Shown: positions 32,739 to 41,855 of the stretch, in pieces
Position numbering within the stretch: position 1 is the stretch's first letter
How the letters are laid out: each line of letters opens with the position of its first letter
DNA from: Bradyrhizobium sp. AZCC 1721
GTDB taxonomy: Bacteria > Pseudomonadota > Alphaproteobacteria > Rhizobiales > Xanthobacteraceae
Length of the DNA: 64,000 nucleotides
Direction of reading: 5' to 3'
Assembly: GCF_036924715.1 (NCBI RefSeq)
Contig: NZ_JAZHSB010000001.1
Coordinates: 5,323,001 to 5,387,000, forward strand
Notes under the pieces: model-generated
Seen by the model: the letters and a program-made list of their open reading frames with translations, nothing else
What the model was told of the DNA's origin: nothing
Databases searched by the model: none
Made by a program: the position numbers and the translations under genes

Positions 32739-34310
32739 ATGCGCAGCATTTTGACAGGCGCTGTGGCGCTGCTGGGCATGGCCGGAATGTGCTCGACGGC
32801 CGAGGCGCAGACCTTGCGGGTGATGAAGTCACTGGATGCGCCGCACTACGACGGCCAGCGCACCACCTGGTCGCCGACGTCGGATATCGTCAACATGTTC
32901 CAGGATACGCTGGTGGCGCTCGACTGGGACGGCAAGACGACGATCCCCTACCTCGCGAAATCGTGGACGATCAGCGAGGACGGCAAGACCTACGTCTTCA
33001 AGCTGCGCGATGACGTGACGTTCTGCAGCGGCAAGAAGTTCACCGCCGCCGATGTCGTCTACACGTTCAAGCGATTGAAGGATCCGGAAACCAAAGCGCC
33101 CTATGCCTGGCGCGCCGGCGACATCAAGGAAGTGCGCGCGCCCGATCCCTATACTGTCGAATATGAGCTCAACGAGCCCTACTCCGAACTGCTGCTGCAG
33201 CTCACCATGTACACCAATGCGATCCACAATCAAGAGAGCGTGGAGACGCTCGGCAAGGACTACGGCATCAAGGGAATCGACGGCACCGGTCCCTGGTGTT
33301 TCGAGAGCTGGCAGCCGCGCACGGAAATCGTGCTGAAGCGCCACGACGCCTACAAATGGGGCCCGTCGATGTATCAGAACAAGGGCCCGGTGAAGTTCGA
33401 GAAACTCAGCATCAAGATCGTGCCGGAGGACGCCAGCCGCGTCGCCGCCATCATGGGCGGACAGTTCGACCTCACCCATCAGGTCCCGCTGCAATTCATC
33501 GAGCAGGTCAAGGCCGCGCCTAATCTGACCGTTCAGGAAGCCAAGCCCAACTTCCAGCTCATGTATTACGGTTACAAGATCACCCGCCCTATGGTCGCCG
33601 ACAAGCGCGTGCGCGAGGCCATGAACATTGCGATCAACCGCGCCGAGATCGTCAAGGGCATCATGCTGGGCAATGCCGAGCCGGCATTCACCTACGTCGA
33701 TCCGAAGGCGCTCGATTTCGCCGAGAAGACCAAAAACGTCATCAAGGAAGACGTCGAACGCGCCAAGAAGCTTCTGGACGAGGCCGGCTGGAAAGTCGCC
33801 GCCGACGGCATCCGCGAGAAGGACGGCATGAAGCTCGCACCCCGTGTGCTGTTCCCGCAGGTCACCTACTTCCCGCGCGTTTCTGAGGCGATTCAAGGCT
33901 ACATGCGCAAGATCGGCATCGACTGGAAGATCGTCGGTTTCGACTCCACGATCGCGCCTGCCGAGATGGGCAAGCAGGACTTCGAGCTGTGGACCGTCAC
34001 CGTGCCCTATCTGTCTGCAGGCGAGTTGATGAACATCTATTTCAACTCCAAGAACATCCCGACGCCCAACCGCATGAACTGGAAAGACGACGAGACCGAC
34101 GAGTGGCTGCGCGCCGGCCGCGCCGCGCTCACCGACGCAGAGCGTGCGCTCAACTACGCGCGCGTGCAGGAGAAGGTAACGAACGAGCATCTGCTGATGC
34201 CCGTGATGAACGTCGCCATGTATACGACCAGTTCGAAGAAGCTGAAGGACGTGCGGCCGCACATGCTCTATCAAAACACCTTCTACAAGGGTCTGGATTA
34301 CTCGTTCTGA
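32739..34310 (+). CDS. Family-5 substrate-binding protein, tandem copy 2
   Basis: The 523-residue protein aligns end to end with copy 1, with roughly four in five residues identical by eye. It has its own leader (ILTGAVALLGMAGMCSTAEA) and ribosome site (GGGAGGGAAC). Differences cluster in the second half, for example KAAPNLTVQEAKPNFQLMYY against the matching region of copy 1, which is where ligand-contacting residues would lie. The stop overlaps the first ATPase start by one base (TGATG). The two copies probably serve the same permease with different ligand preferences. Confidence 0.9.
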   Translation: MRSILTGAVALLGMAGMCSTAEAQTLRVMKSLDAPHYDGQRTTWSPTSDIVNMFQDTLVALDWDGKTTIPYLAKSWTISEDGKTYVFKLRDDVTFCSGKKFTAADVVYTFKRLKDPETKAPYAWRAGDIKEVRAPDPYTVEYELNEPYSELLLQLTMYTNAIHNQESVETLGKDYGIKGIDGTGPWCFESWQPRTEIVLKRHDAYKWGPSMYQNKGPVKFEKLSIKIVPEDASRVAAIMGGQFDLTHQVPLQFIEQVKAAPNLTVQEAKPNFQLMYYGYKITRPMVADKRVREAMNIAINRAEIVKGIMLGNAEPAFTYVDPKALDFAEKTKNVIKEDVERAKKLLDEAGWKVAADGIREKDGMKLAPRVLFPQVTYFPRVSEAIQGYMRKIGIDWKIVGFDSTIAPAEMGKQDFELWTVTVPYLSAGELMNIYFNSKNIPTPNRMNWKDDETDEWLRAGRAALTDAERALNYARVQEKVTNEHLLMPVMNVAMYTTSSKKLKDVRPHMLYQNTFYKGLDYSF

Positions 34311-35290
34311 TGGATAATCTTCTCGAGGTTCGCGGCCTGAAAACCCACTTCGCGACGGACCGCGGGCTGTTCCGCGCCGTCGACGGCATCAGCTTCAGCG
34401 TTCCGCGCGGACGCACCATCGGCCTTGTCGGCGAATCCGGCTGCGGCAAGAGCGTGACCTCGCTTTCGGTGATGGGCCTGGTGCCGAGCCCGCCGGGCAA
34501 GGTCGAGGCCGAGGCGGTGCTGTTCGGCAATCGCGACGTGCTAAAGCTCACAGCCGACGAGCGGCGCAGGCTGCGCGGCGGCAAGATGTCGATGATTTTT
34601 CAGGAACCGATGACCTCGCTCAATCCGGTCCACACCGTGGGACAGCAAATTGTCGAGGCAATCCTTGCCCATACCGCGATGTCGCCGCGCGCGGCGCGGG
34701 CGCGCGCAATCGAGATGCTCGAATTGGTGCGGATTCCGTCAGCGGCGCAGCGCATCGACGACTTTCCGCACAACATGTCGGGCGGCATGCGGCAGCGAGT
34801 CATGATCGCGATGGCGCTCTCCTGCGAGCCGGCGCTGCTGATCGCCGACGAGCCGACCACGGCGCTCGACGTCACCATCCAGGCGCAAATTCTTGACCTG
34901 TTGAGCGACCTGCAGCGGCGGCTCGGCATGGCGATCCTGATCATCACCCACGATCTCGGCGTCATCGCCGAGGTCGCCGACAAGGTGCTGGTGATGTATG
35001 CGGGGCGAATCGTCGAGAGCGCCGACGTGAACGACCTGTTCGCCGACCCGCAGCATCCTTACACCATCGGCCTGCTCGGTTCGATTCCGCGCATCGATAT
35101 CGACCGCAAGCGGCTCGCCACCATCGAGGGCACGGTGCCCAGCCCCAACAACCAGCCGGCGGGCTGCCGCTTTGCGCCGCGCTGCCCGTTTGCGGACCAG
35201 CGCTGCCGGCTTGATCCGCCACCGCTGCGCGACATCGCGCCCGGTCACCAGGTCGCGTGCTGGAAAGCCCCGGTCGAGGTGACATCATGA
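34310..35290 (+). CDS. Peptide-type ABC transporter ATPase (DppD-like)
   Basis: The 326-residue cytoplasmic ATPase has Walker A GESGCGKS, the Q-loop in MIFQEPMTSLNP, signature MSGGMRQR, Walker B ALLIADEPTTALD and the switch His in IITHD. The C-terminal oligopeptide-transporter extension has the cysteine cluster GCRFAPRCPFADQRC that binds a 4Fe-4S cluster in some DppD/OppD proteins. The start is TGATG-coupled to the binding protein and the stop is ATGA-coupled to the second ATPase. Confidence 0.95.
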   Translation: MDNLLEVRGLKTHFATDRGLFRAVDGISFSVPRGRTIGLVGESGCGKSVTSLSVMGLVPSPPGKVEAEAVLFGNRDVLKLTADERRRLRGGKMSMIFQEPMTSLNPVHTVGQQIVEAILAHTAMSPRAARARAIEMLELVRIPSAAQRIDDFPHNMSGGMRQRVMIAMALSCEPALLIADEPTTALDVTIQAQILDLLSDLQRRLGMAILIITHDLGVIAEVADKVLVMYAGRIVESADVNDLFADPQHPYTIGLLGSIPRIDIDRKRLATIEGTVPSPNNQPAGCRFAPRCPFADQRCRLDPPPLRDIAPGHQVACWKAPVEVTS

Positions 35291-36366
35291 GCGACGCCCC
35301 CGTCTTGCAGGTCGACGGCCTGGTCAAGCATTTTGCGGTCACCCGCGGGCTGATCCGCCGCAAGACCATCGGGCTCGTGCGCGCCGTCGAAGATGTCAGC
35401 TTCGAGATCGCCCGCGGCGAGACGCTCGCGCTGGTCGGCGAATCCGGCTGCGGCAAGTCAACCACCGGACGGCTGATCCTGCGTTTGATGGACCCGACCG
35501 CCGGCTCGGTACGCTTCAAGGGCAAGGAAATCGCCGATCTCGACAAGAATGCGCTGCGCCGGATGCGGCGGCATATGCAGATCATTTTCCAAGATCCCTA
35601 CGCCTCGCTCAATCCGCGCATGACGGTCGGCGAAATCCTGGCCGAGCCGCTGCGCGTTCACGAAATCGGCGACGACGCATCGCGCGAGGCACGCGGCCGC
35701 GAGCTGCTGGACATCGTCGGCCTGCTGCCCGAACATGCCAGCCGCTATCCGCACCAGTTCTCGGGCGGGCAACGCCAGCGCATCGGCATCGCCCGCGCGC
35801 TCGCCGCCAATCCCGATTTGATCGTCTGCGACGAGCCGGTGTCGGCGCTGGACGTCTCGATCCAGGCGCAGATCGTCAACCTCCTGCAGAATCTGCAGCA
35901 GCGTTTTGGCCTCTCCTATCTGTTCATCGCCCATGATCTTGCCGTGGTGAAGCACATCAGCGACCGCGTCGCCGTGATGTATTTGGGCAAGCTGGTCGAG
36001 ATATCAGACAAGAAGTCGCTCTACGACCGGCCGTTGCACCCGTATACCCAGGCGCTACTGGCGGCGATCCCGAAGCCCGATCCCGCGCTCCGCACCAAGC
36101 GCGTGATGCTGCAGGGCGACGTGCCGAGCCCGTTCAAGCCGCCGAGCGGCTGCCGCTTCCATACCCGCTGCCCGCATGCGCAGGCGCGCTGCTCGGCCGA
36201 GGAGCCGGAGCTGCGCGAGGCGGCACCCGGCCATCGCGTCGCCTGTCATTTTTTCGAGACGCTGCCCGCCCCGACCATCCTCGCGCGCGCCGGCCTTGCC
36301 AATGGAAAGTTCGCCGCACGGCTGGCGGCCTTCGAGGCGGCGAAGACGGCACGGACATCGGCCTGA
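35287..36366 (+). CDS. Peptide-type ABC transporter ATPase (DppF-like)
   Basis: The 359-residue second ATPase has Walker A GESGCGKSTTGRL, Q-loop FQDPYASLNPRMT, signature FSGGQRQR, Walker B LIVCDEPVSALD and switch His FIAHD. The C-terminal cysteine motif GCRFHTRCPHAQARC is present. An extra 40-residue Ala-rich tail follows the family's usual end. It is the last gene of the operon. With DppB/C/D-like and two binding proteins, the transporter is complete. Confidence 0.95.
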   Translation: MSDAPVLQVDGLVKHFAVTRGLIRRKTIGLVRAVEDVSFEIARGETLALVGESGCGKSTTGRLILRLMDPTAGSVRFKGKEIADLDKNALRRMRRHMQIIFQDPYASLNPRMTVGEILAEPLRVHEIGDDASREARGRELLDIVGLLPEHASRYPHQFSGGQRQRIGIARALAANPDLIVCDEPVSALDVSIQAQIVNLLQNLQQRFGLSYLFIAHDLAVVKHISDRVAVMYLGKLVEISDKKSLYDRPLHPYTQALLAAIPKPDPALRTKRVMLQGDVPSPFKPPSGCRFHTRCPHAQARCSAEEPELREAAPGHRVACHFFETLPAPTILARAGLANGKFAARLAAFEAAKTARTSA

Positions 36367-36430
36367 GCCAGAGTGGTGTAAGGGCCCAGACACAAAATTG
36401 CGAAAACAACCCCATGCAAAGTAGAATGGG

Positions 36431-36444
36431 GCCCCTCTCGGGGC
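36431..36444. terminator. Weak hairpin between convergent ABC and uxuA genes
   Basis: GCCCC-TCTC-GGGGC is a perfect 5-base stem in an 88-base convergent gap. Neither side has a good T-run, so it may only be a weak bidirectional terminator. Confidence 0.3.
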
Positions 36445-36454
36445 ACTTCCCGCC

Positions 36455-37648
36455 CTAGCCGGCGTGTTCAATGGCGCGGATAGCACCGCGCAACTCGGCT
36501 AGGCCGCGCAGGCGGCCGATCGCGGTGTAGCCGGGATTGGTGCGCTTGGTCGCGGCGAGATCGTCGAGCATGCGGTGGCCGTGATCGGGCCGGAACACGA
36601 TCTGATTTTCCGGCGAGCGCGTTCGGTTCTCCGCCAGCAAAGCCTTCAACACCGCGATCATGTCGACGTCGCCATCCAGATGATCGGACTCGCAGAACGA
36701 CAGGCCGTCGGCTTCCCGCTTGGTCGCCCGCAGATGGGCAAAGCCGATCCGCGGCGCGAAGCGTTTGGCCATCGCGGGCAGATCGTTCTCCGGGCGCACG
36801 CCGAGCGAGCCGGTGCAGAAGCAGATGCCGTTGGCCTTGGATGGCACCGCGTCGAACAGCGCCTGATAGTCCTCCACCGATGAGGCGATGCGCGGCAGGC
36901 CGAACAGCGGGCGCGGCGGATCGTCCGGATGCAGCGTCAACGTTACCCCGACCTGCTCCGCCACCGGCGCGACGCGCGCGAGAAATTCGCTTAAGTGCTG
37001 ACGCAGCACTTTGGAATCGATGCCGCGGTATTGCTGCAGGCGGTCGCGGAATTGCGGAATGGTCAGGGGATCGGTGGTGGATCCCGGCAGCGCGCTGGCA
37101 ATGTTGGTGATGAGGACGTCGATATCGGCCTGCGTCATCGCTTCATAGACCTGCTTCGCGCGGCGCTGCGCGGCCTCGGAATATTCAGCAGGCGCTTCCG
37201 GGCGCTGCAGGATGTGCAGGTCGAACGCCGCGAACCGGTCCTGGTCGAAGCGCATCGCCTTGGCGCCGTTCGGCAGTTCCCATTCGAGATCGGTGCGGCA
37301 CCAGTCCACGACCGGCATGAAATTGTAGCAGATGATCTTGATACCGGCGGCAGCGACCGCCTCCATGCTCGCGATCCACGCCTCGATCGAGCGCGTCGCC
37401 TTGCCCCCCAACCGCTTCACGTCATCAGGAATCGGGATCGATTCCACCACCGACCAAGTCAGTGGCGAGCGGCCCGGTTGCGAGTTCTCGATCAGGTTCT
37501 TCCGCTCCTCAATGGCTGAGCGCGTCCAGGCCTCGCCGATCGGAACCTGATGCAGCGCCGTTACCACGTCGGTCGCGCCGGCCTGACGGATATCGTCGAG
37601 CGATACGGGATCGTTGGGTCCGTACCACCGCCATCCCTGCAGCATCAT
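36455..37648 (-). CDS. uxuA: Mannonate dehydratase
   Basis: The 397-residue enzyme converts D-mannonate to 2-keto-3-deoxygluconate. MLQGWRWYGPNDPVSLDDIR is the family's signature start; HPDDPP, ICFCTGSLGVRPENDL, the IGFAHLRA strand and VFRPDHGHRM carry the His, Cys and Asp residues of the metal site. AGGAG lies 8 bases before the ATG. It is the last gene of a minus-strand unit with an idonate-type dehydrogenase and a TRAP transporter, 28 bases after the dehydrogenase stop. The matching reductase is divergent at 42717. Confidence 0.95.
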   Translation of the reverse strand: MMLQGWRWYGPNDPVSLDDIRQAGATDVVTALHQVPIGEAWTRSAIEERKNLIENSQPGRSPLTWSVVESIPIPDDVKRLGGKATRSIEAWIASMEAVAAAGIKIICYNFMPVVDWCRTDLEWELPNGAKAMRFDQDRFAAFDLHILQRPEAPAEYSEAAQRRAKQVYEAMTQADIDVLITNIASALPGSTTDPLTIPQFRDRLQQYRGIDSKVLRQHLSEFLARVAPVAEQVGVTLTLHPDDPPRPLFGLPRIASSVEDYQALFDAVPSKANGICFCTGSLGVRPENDLPAMAKRFAPRIGFAHLRATKREADGLSFCESDHLDGDVDMIAVLKALLAENRTRSPENQIVFRPDHGHRMLDDLAATKRTNPGYTAIGRLRGLAELRGAIRAIEHAG

Positions 37649-37676
37649 GCGGAAGCTCCTGAAGTGAGAACGGCCA

Positions 37677-38723
37677 TCAAGCGGTCAGCACGACCTTGAC
37701 GCTCTGCGAGCGGTCGAGCGCGAGCCGCACCGCATCAGGCGCGACCGCGAGCGGGCGTTGCGCCGTCACCAGCGAAAGCACGTCCACGCTGCCGTCGGCG
37801 ATCAGTTCGACCGCCGTGAAGAATTCCGTCCCGAAGCGGAACGAGCCGCGAAGGTCGATCTCCTTGGCCATCACCGCGTTCGCCGGCACCGAAATCTGTC
37901 CGCCCGGCAGGTTGCCGACCTGAACCACAACGCCGCCGCGCCTGACCGCACCGATCGCGCTGGCCAAGCCCGCCGCGGTGCCCGAGACTTCGAACGCGAC
38001 ATCGAACGGCTGCGCGGCAGCCTGCGCTTTCAGGGCCTCTTCGCCGCCGGAGATATCGACGACATGATTGGCCCCCAATCTCGTGGCGAACGCCAACGGC
38101 GCCGCCGCGATATCGACGACGGTTGTCTCTGCAATCCCGGCGCGCTGCGCCGCCAGCATGGTCAGGAGACCGATCGGGCCGGCGCCGAACAGCACTGCGC
38201 GCTTGCCGGTCACGTCCCCGGCGCGGGCGACCGCATGCAGGCAGACTGCGAGCGGCTCGGCGAGCGCTGCCGCCTGATAGGTCACGTGGTCCGGAATCTT
38301 CACGCACTGCGCCGGGTTGGCATCGAAGTAAGACGCAAAGCCGCCCTGCATATGCGGGGTCTTCGAGGCCGATCCCATGAAGAAGATGTTTTCGCAGAGA
38401 TTGGGCCGGTTCTCGCGGCACGGCTTGCAATGGCCGCACCAGCGCGACGGGTTGACCGCGACGCGATCGCCGACCTTCACGCCCGGCGCCGAACCTGCGA
38501 TTTCGACCACCTCACCCGCAATCTCATGGCCGAGCACCAGCGGCGAGGTCACGACAAAGTCGCCGGTGCGGGCATGGCGGTAATAATGCATGTCCGAGCC
38601 GCAAATGCCGCCGGCGCCGAAACGAATGCGCACCATGCCGGAGGGAAGCGGATCGAGCGGCCGCTCGATCATACGCAGATCTTCCGGGCCGAACAGCGTT
38701 GCAGCCAAAGCCATCGATGTCAT
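37677..38723 (-). CDS. Zn-dependent alcohol dehydrogenase, L-idonate 5-dehydrogenase-like
   Basis: The 348-residue MDR dehydrogenase has the catalytic Zn Cys in GAGGICGSDMHYYRH, the GHEIAGEVVEIAG motif, the structural Zn cysteines in CGHCKPCRENRPNLC and the NAD fold LFGAGPIGLLTMLAAQ. The SDMHYY segment is typical of idonate and related sugar-acid or polyol dehydrogenases. It begins in the TRAP large permease stop (ATGA). The likely job is oxidising a hexonate to a keto-acid that feeds the mannonate route. Confidence 0.88.
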   Translation of the reverse strand: MTSMALAATLFGPEDLRMIERPLDPLPSGMVRIRFGAGGICGSDMHYYRHARTGDFVVTSPLVLGHEIAGEVVEIAGSAPGVKVGDRVAVNPSRWCGHCKPCRENRPNLCENIFFMGSASKTPHMQGGFASYFDANPAQCVKIPDHVTYQAAALAEPLAVCLHAVARAGDVTGKRAVLFGAGPIGLLTMLAAQRAGIAETTVVDIAAAPLAFATRLGANHVVDISGGEEALKAQAAAQPFDVAFEVSGTAAGLASAIGAVRRGGVVVQVGNLPGGQISVPANAVMAKEIDLRGSFRFGTEFFTAVELIADGSVDVLSLVTAQRPLAVAPDAVRLALDRSQSVKVVLTA

Positions 38724-40126
38724 TTTGAGAGTCCCATGTATTTAGGCAGCCAGAGCGTCAGCTCCGGGACGTAGGTGATGGCGACGAGCGCCAACAGGAG
38801 CGGCACCAGCCACGGCAGGATCGCCATGGTGGTGCGCTCGACGGACAATTTCGCCACGCGGGCCAGCACGAACAGCACCATGCCGAGCGGCGGGTGCAAC
38901 AGACCGATCATCAGGTTCAGCGTCATGATCAGGCCGAAATGAATGGGATCGATGCCCAATTTCAGAACGATCGGCAAAAGGATCGGCACCAGAATGGTGA
39001 TGGCGGCGATGGTGTCGATGAAGCAGCCGACGAACAGGATCAGGATGTTCGCCAGCAGCAGGAACACCCACTTGTTCTGGGTGATGCCGAGCATCGCATC
39101 CGTCAGCGTCTGCGCCGCCTGCGACACCGTCAAGAGCCATGCAAAGATCGACGCCGCGGTCACGATGAACAGCACGGATGCCGTGGTCTCGATGGTATCG
39201 AACGTCGCCTTGGCAACGGTCTGCAGCGTCATCGAGCGGTAACGCACGAGCCCGAGGAACAGCGACCAGATCACGGCGGCGACTGCGGCTTCGGTTGGCG
39301 TAAACCAGCCGAGCGTCATGCCGCCGATCAGGATCACCGGCGCCATCAGCGCCATCACAGCGGAGAAATCGAAATACCAGTCGAGCGCCAGCAGCGCCAC
39401 GAGACCGATTCCGACAGCCATGTTCACCGAGAGCCCGGCGACGACCAGCAGCCAAACGACCACCGGGAACGCCAGCACGATGAGGATTTCGATCGCGGCC
39501 GAGCCGAGTTGCGGCCAGGAGAACGGCGTATCGCTGCCCCAGCCGTTCTTGTGGGCGAAATAGGCCACGGTCGCCATCATGGCCAACGTCATGAACACGC
39601 CCGGAATCACGCCGCCCAGAAACAGCGCGCCGATCGAGACGTTCGCCATCATGCCGTAGATCACGAATGGCAGCGACGGCGGAATGATCGGGCCGAGCGT
39701 GGCGGACGCCGCGGTCACGCCGACCGCGAACTCGGTCGAGTAGCCGTGATCCTTCATCGCCTTGATCTCGATGGTGCCGAGCCCTGCGGCGTCCGCAATC
39801 GCGGTGCCGGACATCCCGGAAAAGATCACGGAGCCGACGATATTGACATGCCCGAGGCCGCCGCGCATCCAGCCCACTAGCGCGACCGCGAATTTGTAGA
39901 TGCGCCCCGTAACGCCCGCGATGTTCATGAGGTTGCCGGCCAGGATGAAGAACGGCACCGCGAGCAGCGGAAAGCTTTCGACACCGGCAATCATGCGCTG
40001 CGCCAGCGTGACATCCGGCGTGATGCCGGTGACGAGAATGTAGACCAGCGACGACACTGCCATCGAGAGCGCGACCGGCAGGCCGACCAGCATCAGCAGC
40101 AGAAATCCCCCAAGCAGCAGCAGCAT
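38720..40126 (-). CDS. TRAP transporter large permease (DctM-like)
   Basis: The 468-residue membrane protein of about 12-13 helices has the TRAP large-subunit hallmarks: SFPLLAVPFFILAGNLMNIA near the N-terminus, VIFSGMSGTAIADAAGLGTI, ASATLGPIIPPSLPFVIYG and the later LILFVGCFIDTIAAITILVP. Only 4 bases separate it from the small permease. In a cluster with uxuA and a UxuB-like enzyme, hexuronate uptake is the natural inference. Confidence 0.95.
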   Translation of the reverse strand: MLLLLGGFLLLMLVGLPVALSMAVSSLVYILVTGITPDVTLAQRMIAGVESFPLLAVPFFILAGNLMNIAGVTGRIYKFAVALVGWMRGGLGHVNIVGSVIFSGMSGTAIADAAGLGTIEIKAMKDHGYSTEFAVGVTAASATLGPIIPPSLPFVIYGMMANVSIGALFLGGVIPGVFMTLAMMATVAYFAHKNGWGSDTPFSWPQLGSAAIEILIVLAFPVVVWLLVVAGLSVNMAVGIGLVALLALDWYFDFSAVMALMAPVILIGGMTLGWFTPTEAAVAAVIWSLFLGLVRYRSMTLQTVAKATFDTIETTASVLFIVTAASIFAWLLTVSQAAQTLTDAMLGITQNKWVFLLLANILILFVGCFIDTIAAITILVPILLPIVLKLGIDPIHFGLIMTLNLMIGLLHPPLGMVLFVLARVAKLSVERTTMAILPWLVPLLLALVAITYVPELTLWLPKYMGLSK

Positions 40127-40130
40127 GGCG

Positions 40131-40703
40131 TCAGCCTTCCGTTCCGTCGAATGCGCCGGGTCGCTCCAGGATGGAATAACCGCGCCGCCAGTTCTCGACC
40201 GCGATCTGGATCGAGCGCGCGAACATCAGCACGAAGCCGAGCAGCACGGCGTAATACACAAATCCCTTTTGAAACTTGATCGTGGTCATCCGCTCGTCGC
40301 CGATGATCTGGATGAACTGCCAGACCAACTTGATCGCATAGCCGAAGAACGCGATCCGGATCACGTCGATGACCGTCGAGAGCGCGCGCGCCGGCAGATG
40401 CGGCAGATAGCGAAACAGCAGATCGACCTGGATGTGCCGCGACAGCCGCACGCACATCGCCGAGCCGATAAAGACCACGCCGATCAGGCAATAGGTCGCG
40501 ATCTCCTCGGTCCAGGCGTAACTGTCGTTGAGCACGTAGCGGGTGAAGAATTGCAGAAACACGGACAGCGCCATGATCCAGAAGATCGCGAGCGCCAGCC
40601 AGTCCTCGGCGGCGTATTGGCCGAGATCGGCGCCCTTGGGGACCTCGTCCTCAAACGTATGGGCGATCTCGTCCGCCGTGATCTGCTTGTGCACTTCAAC
40701 CAT
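40131..40703 (-). CDS. TRAP transporter small permease (DctQ-like)
   Basis: The 190-residue protein has four helices and the DctQ motif WTEEIATYCLIGVVFIGSAM. An in-frame TTG lies two codons upstream (40709), but the GGGAGGG site is 10 bases from the ATG at 40703 and only 4 from the TTG, so ATG is preferred. The N-terminal soluble stretch of about 35 residues is longer than usual. Confidence 0.92.
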   Translation of the reverse strand: MVEVHKQITADEIAHTFEDEVPKGADLGQYAAEDWLALAIFWIMALSVFLQFFTRYVLNDSYAWTEEIATYCLIGVVFIGSAMCVRLSRHIQVDLLFRYLPHLPARALSTVIDVIRIAFFGYAIKLVWQFIQIIGDERMTTIKFQKGFVYYAVLLGFVLMFARSIQIAVENWRRGYSILERPGAFDGTEG

Positions 40704-40795
40704 CGACAAGCGCCCTCCCCGAGCTGGCGTATTCGAGGCTTCCGCCGTGCCTGCCGCCGAAAAGTCGGGGCAAGCACGGACGAAGGCCTGGCCGT

Positions 40796-41773
40796 TTACT
40801 TCACCGCCTGGATGCGATCCCAGTCGGACTTGCGGTAGTCGAAGGTCTCGAACTTCGTGGTCTTGATCACGGTGTCGCGGAACTCGTCCTTGTTGACCTC
40901 GGTGACCGTCAGCCCCTTCTGCTTGAAGAAGTCGACCAACTTGGCCTCGTTGGCCTTGATCTCGGCCGTAGCCTTTGCCGCCGCTTCCTGGGCGACGTCG
41001 GTGAAGATTTTGCGGTCTTCTTCCGAGAGCTTCTTCCAGAGCGCGCCGGCAACAACCGTATTGAGGTGATCGACAATGTGACCAGTCAGCACGATGTGCT
41101 TCTGCACCTCGTAGAACTTCTTGGCCTCGATCGTGGTAAGCGGATTTTCCTGGGCTTCCACGGTGCCGTTCTGCAGGGCGAGATAGACCTCGGCAAAGGC
41201 GATCGGCGCGGTGTTGGCGCCGCAGGCGCGCGGCATCGCGAGATAGGCCGGCACGTCAGGCACACGCATCTTGAGGCCCTTCATGTCGGCGCAAGCCTTG
41301 ATCGGCTTGTTCGAAGAGGTGTGACGCACGCCGTAATAGGTCACCGCCACGATGTGATGGCCGCTCTTGTCCTCGTAGCCCTTGGCGAGTTCCTTGAAGA
41401 CGTCGCTCTTAGTGTAGGCCAGGAGATGATCGGCATCGCGGAAGGTGTAGGGATAATAAGTCACGCCGATCGGGGGAAAGCTCTTGGCCGCAAAGCTCGA
41501 GCCGGAAATGATGATGTCGACGGAGCCAAGCGCAAGCCCCTGGTTGATGTCGGTTTCCTTGCCGAGCTGCGAAGCCGGATAGACGTCGATCTGGTAGCGC
41601 CCGTTGGTCCGCTTGTTGATCTCGCCCGCGGCCCAGACGGACGCGGTGTGGAACGGCTCCGACGTTTCGTAAACGTGGGCCCATTTCAGTTTGGTCTGCG
41701 CCATGCCCGAGGTGGTCGCGGCCAGCAGCGCCGCAGCAGACGCCGCGAATGCAATCGTCAATTTCTTCAACAC
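40796..41773 (-). CDS. TRAP transporter substrate-binding protein (DctP-like)
   Basis: The 325-residue periplasmic protein has a Sec leader (TIAFAASAAALLAATTSGMA). DctP features are KWAHVYETSEPFHTASVWAA, GLALGSVDIIISGSS and GLKMRVPDVPAYLAMPRACG, the last with the Arg that binds the substrate carboxylate. EVYLALQNGTVEAQENPLTT is also diagnostic. The start is GTG with GGAGG 8 bases upstream. It is followed by the small and large permeases. Confidence 0.94.
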   Translation of the reverse strand: MLKKLTIAFAASAAALLAATTSGMAQTKLKWAHVYETSEPFHTASVWAAGEINKRTNGRYQIDVYPASQLGKETDINQGLALGSVDIIISGSSFAAKSFPPIGVTYYPYTFRDADHLLAYTKSDVFKELAKGYEDKSGHHIVAVTYYGVRHTSSNKPIKACADMKGLKMRVPDVPAYLAMPRACGANTAPIAFAEVYLALQNGTVEAQENPLTTIEAKKFYEVQKHIVLTGHIVDHLNTVVAGALWKKLSEEDRKIFTDVAQEAAAKATAEIKANEAKLVDFFKQKGLTVTEVNKDEFRDTVIKTTKFETFDYRKSDWDRIQAVK

Positions 41774-41855
41774 GTGAATTTCCTCCGTCGTTACAATTTG
41801 CTTTTGTTACCCAACCGGACCGACATTCTCGCCGAACCGTTCGAATTCTCGTCGT

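Noticed and set aside
31368..34274. Two 430-480 codon minus-strand open frames opposite the tandem binding proteins
   Set aside because: They resemble each other only because the sense genes are paralogs; no ribosome site or family motif.
36431..36444. Rho-independent terminator between the ABC operon and uxuA
   Set aside because: Only a 5-base stem and no T-run; kept as a low-confidence feature, not as a finding.
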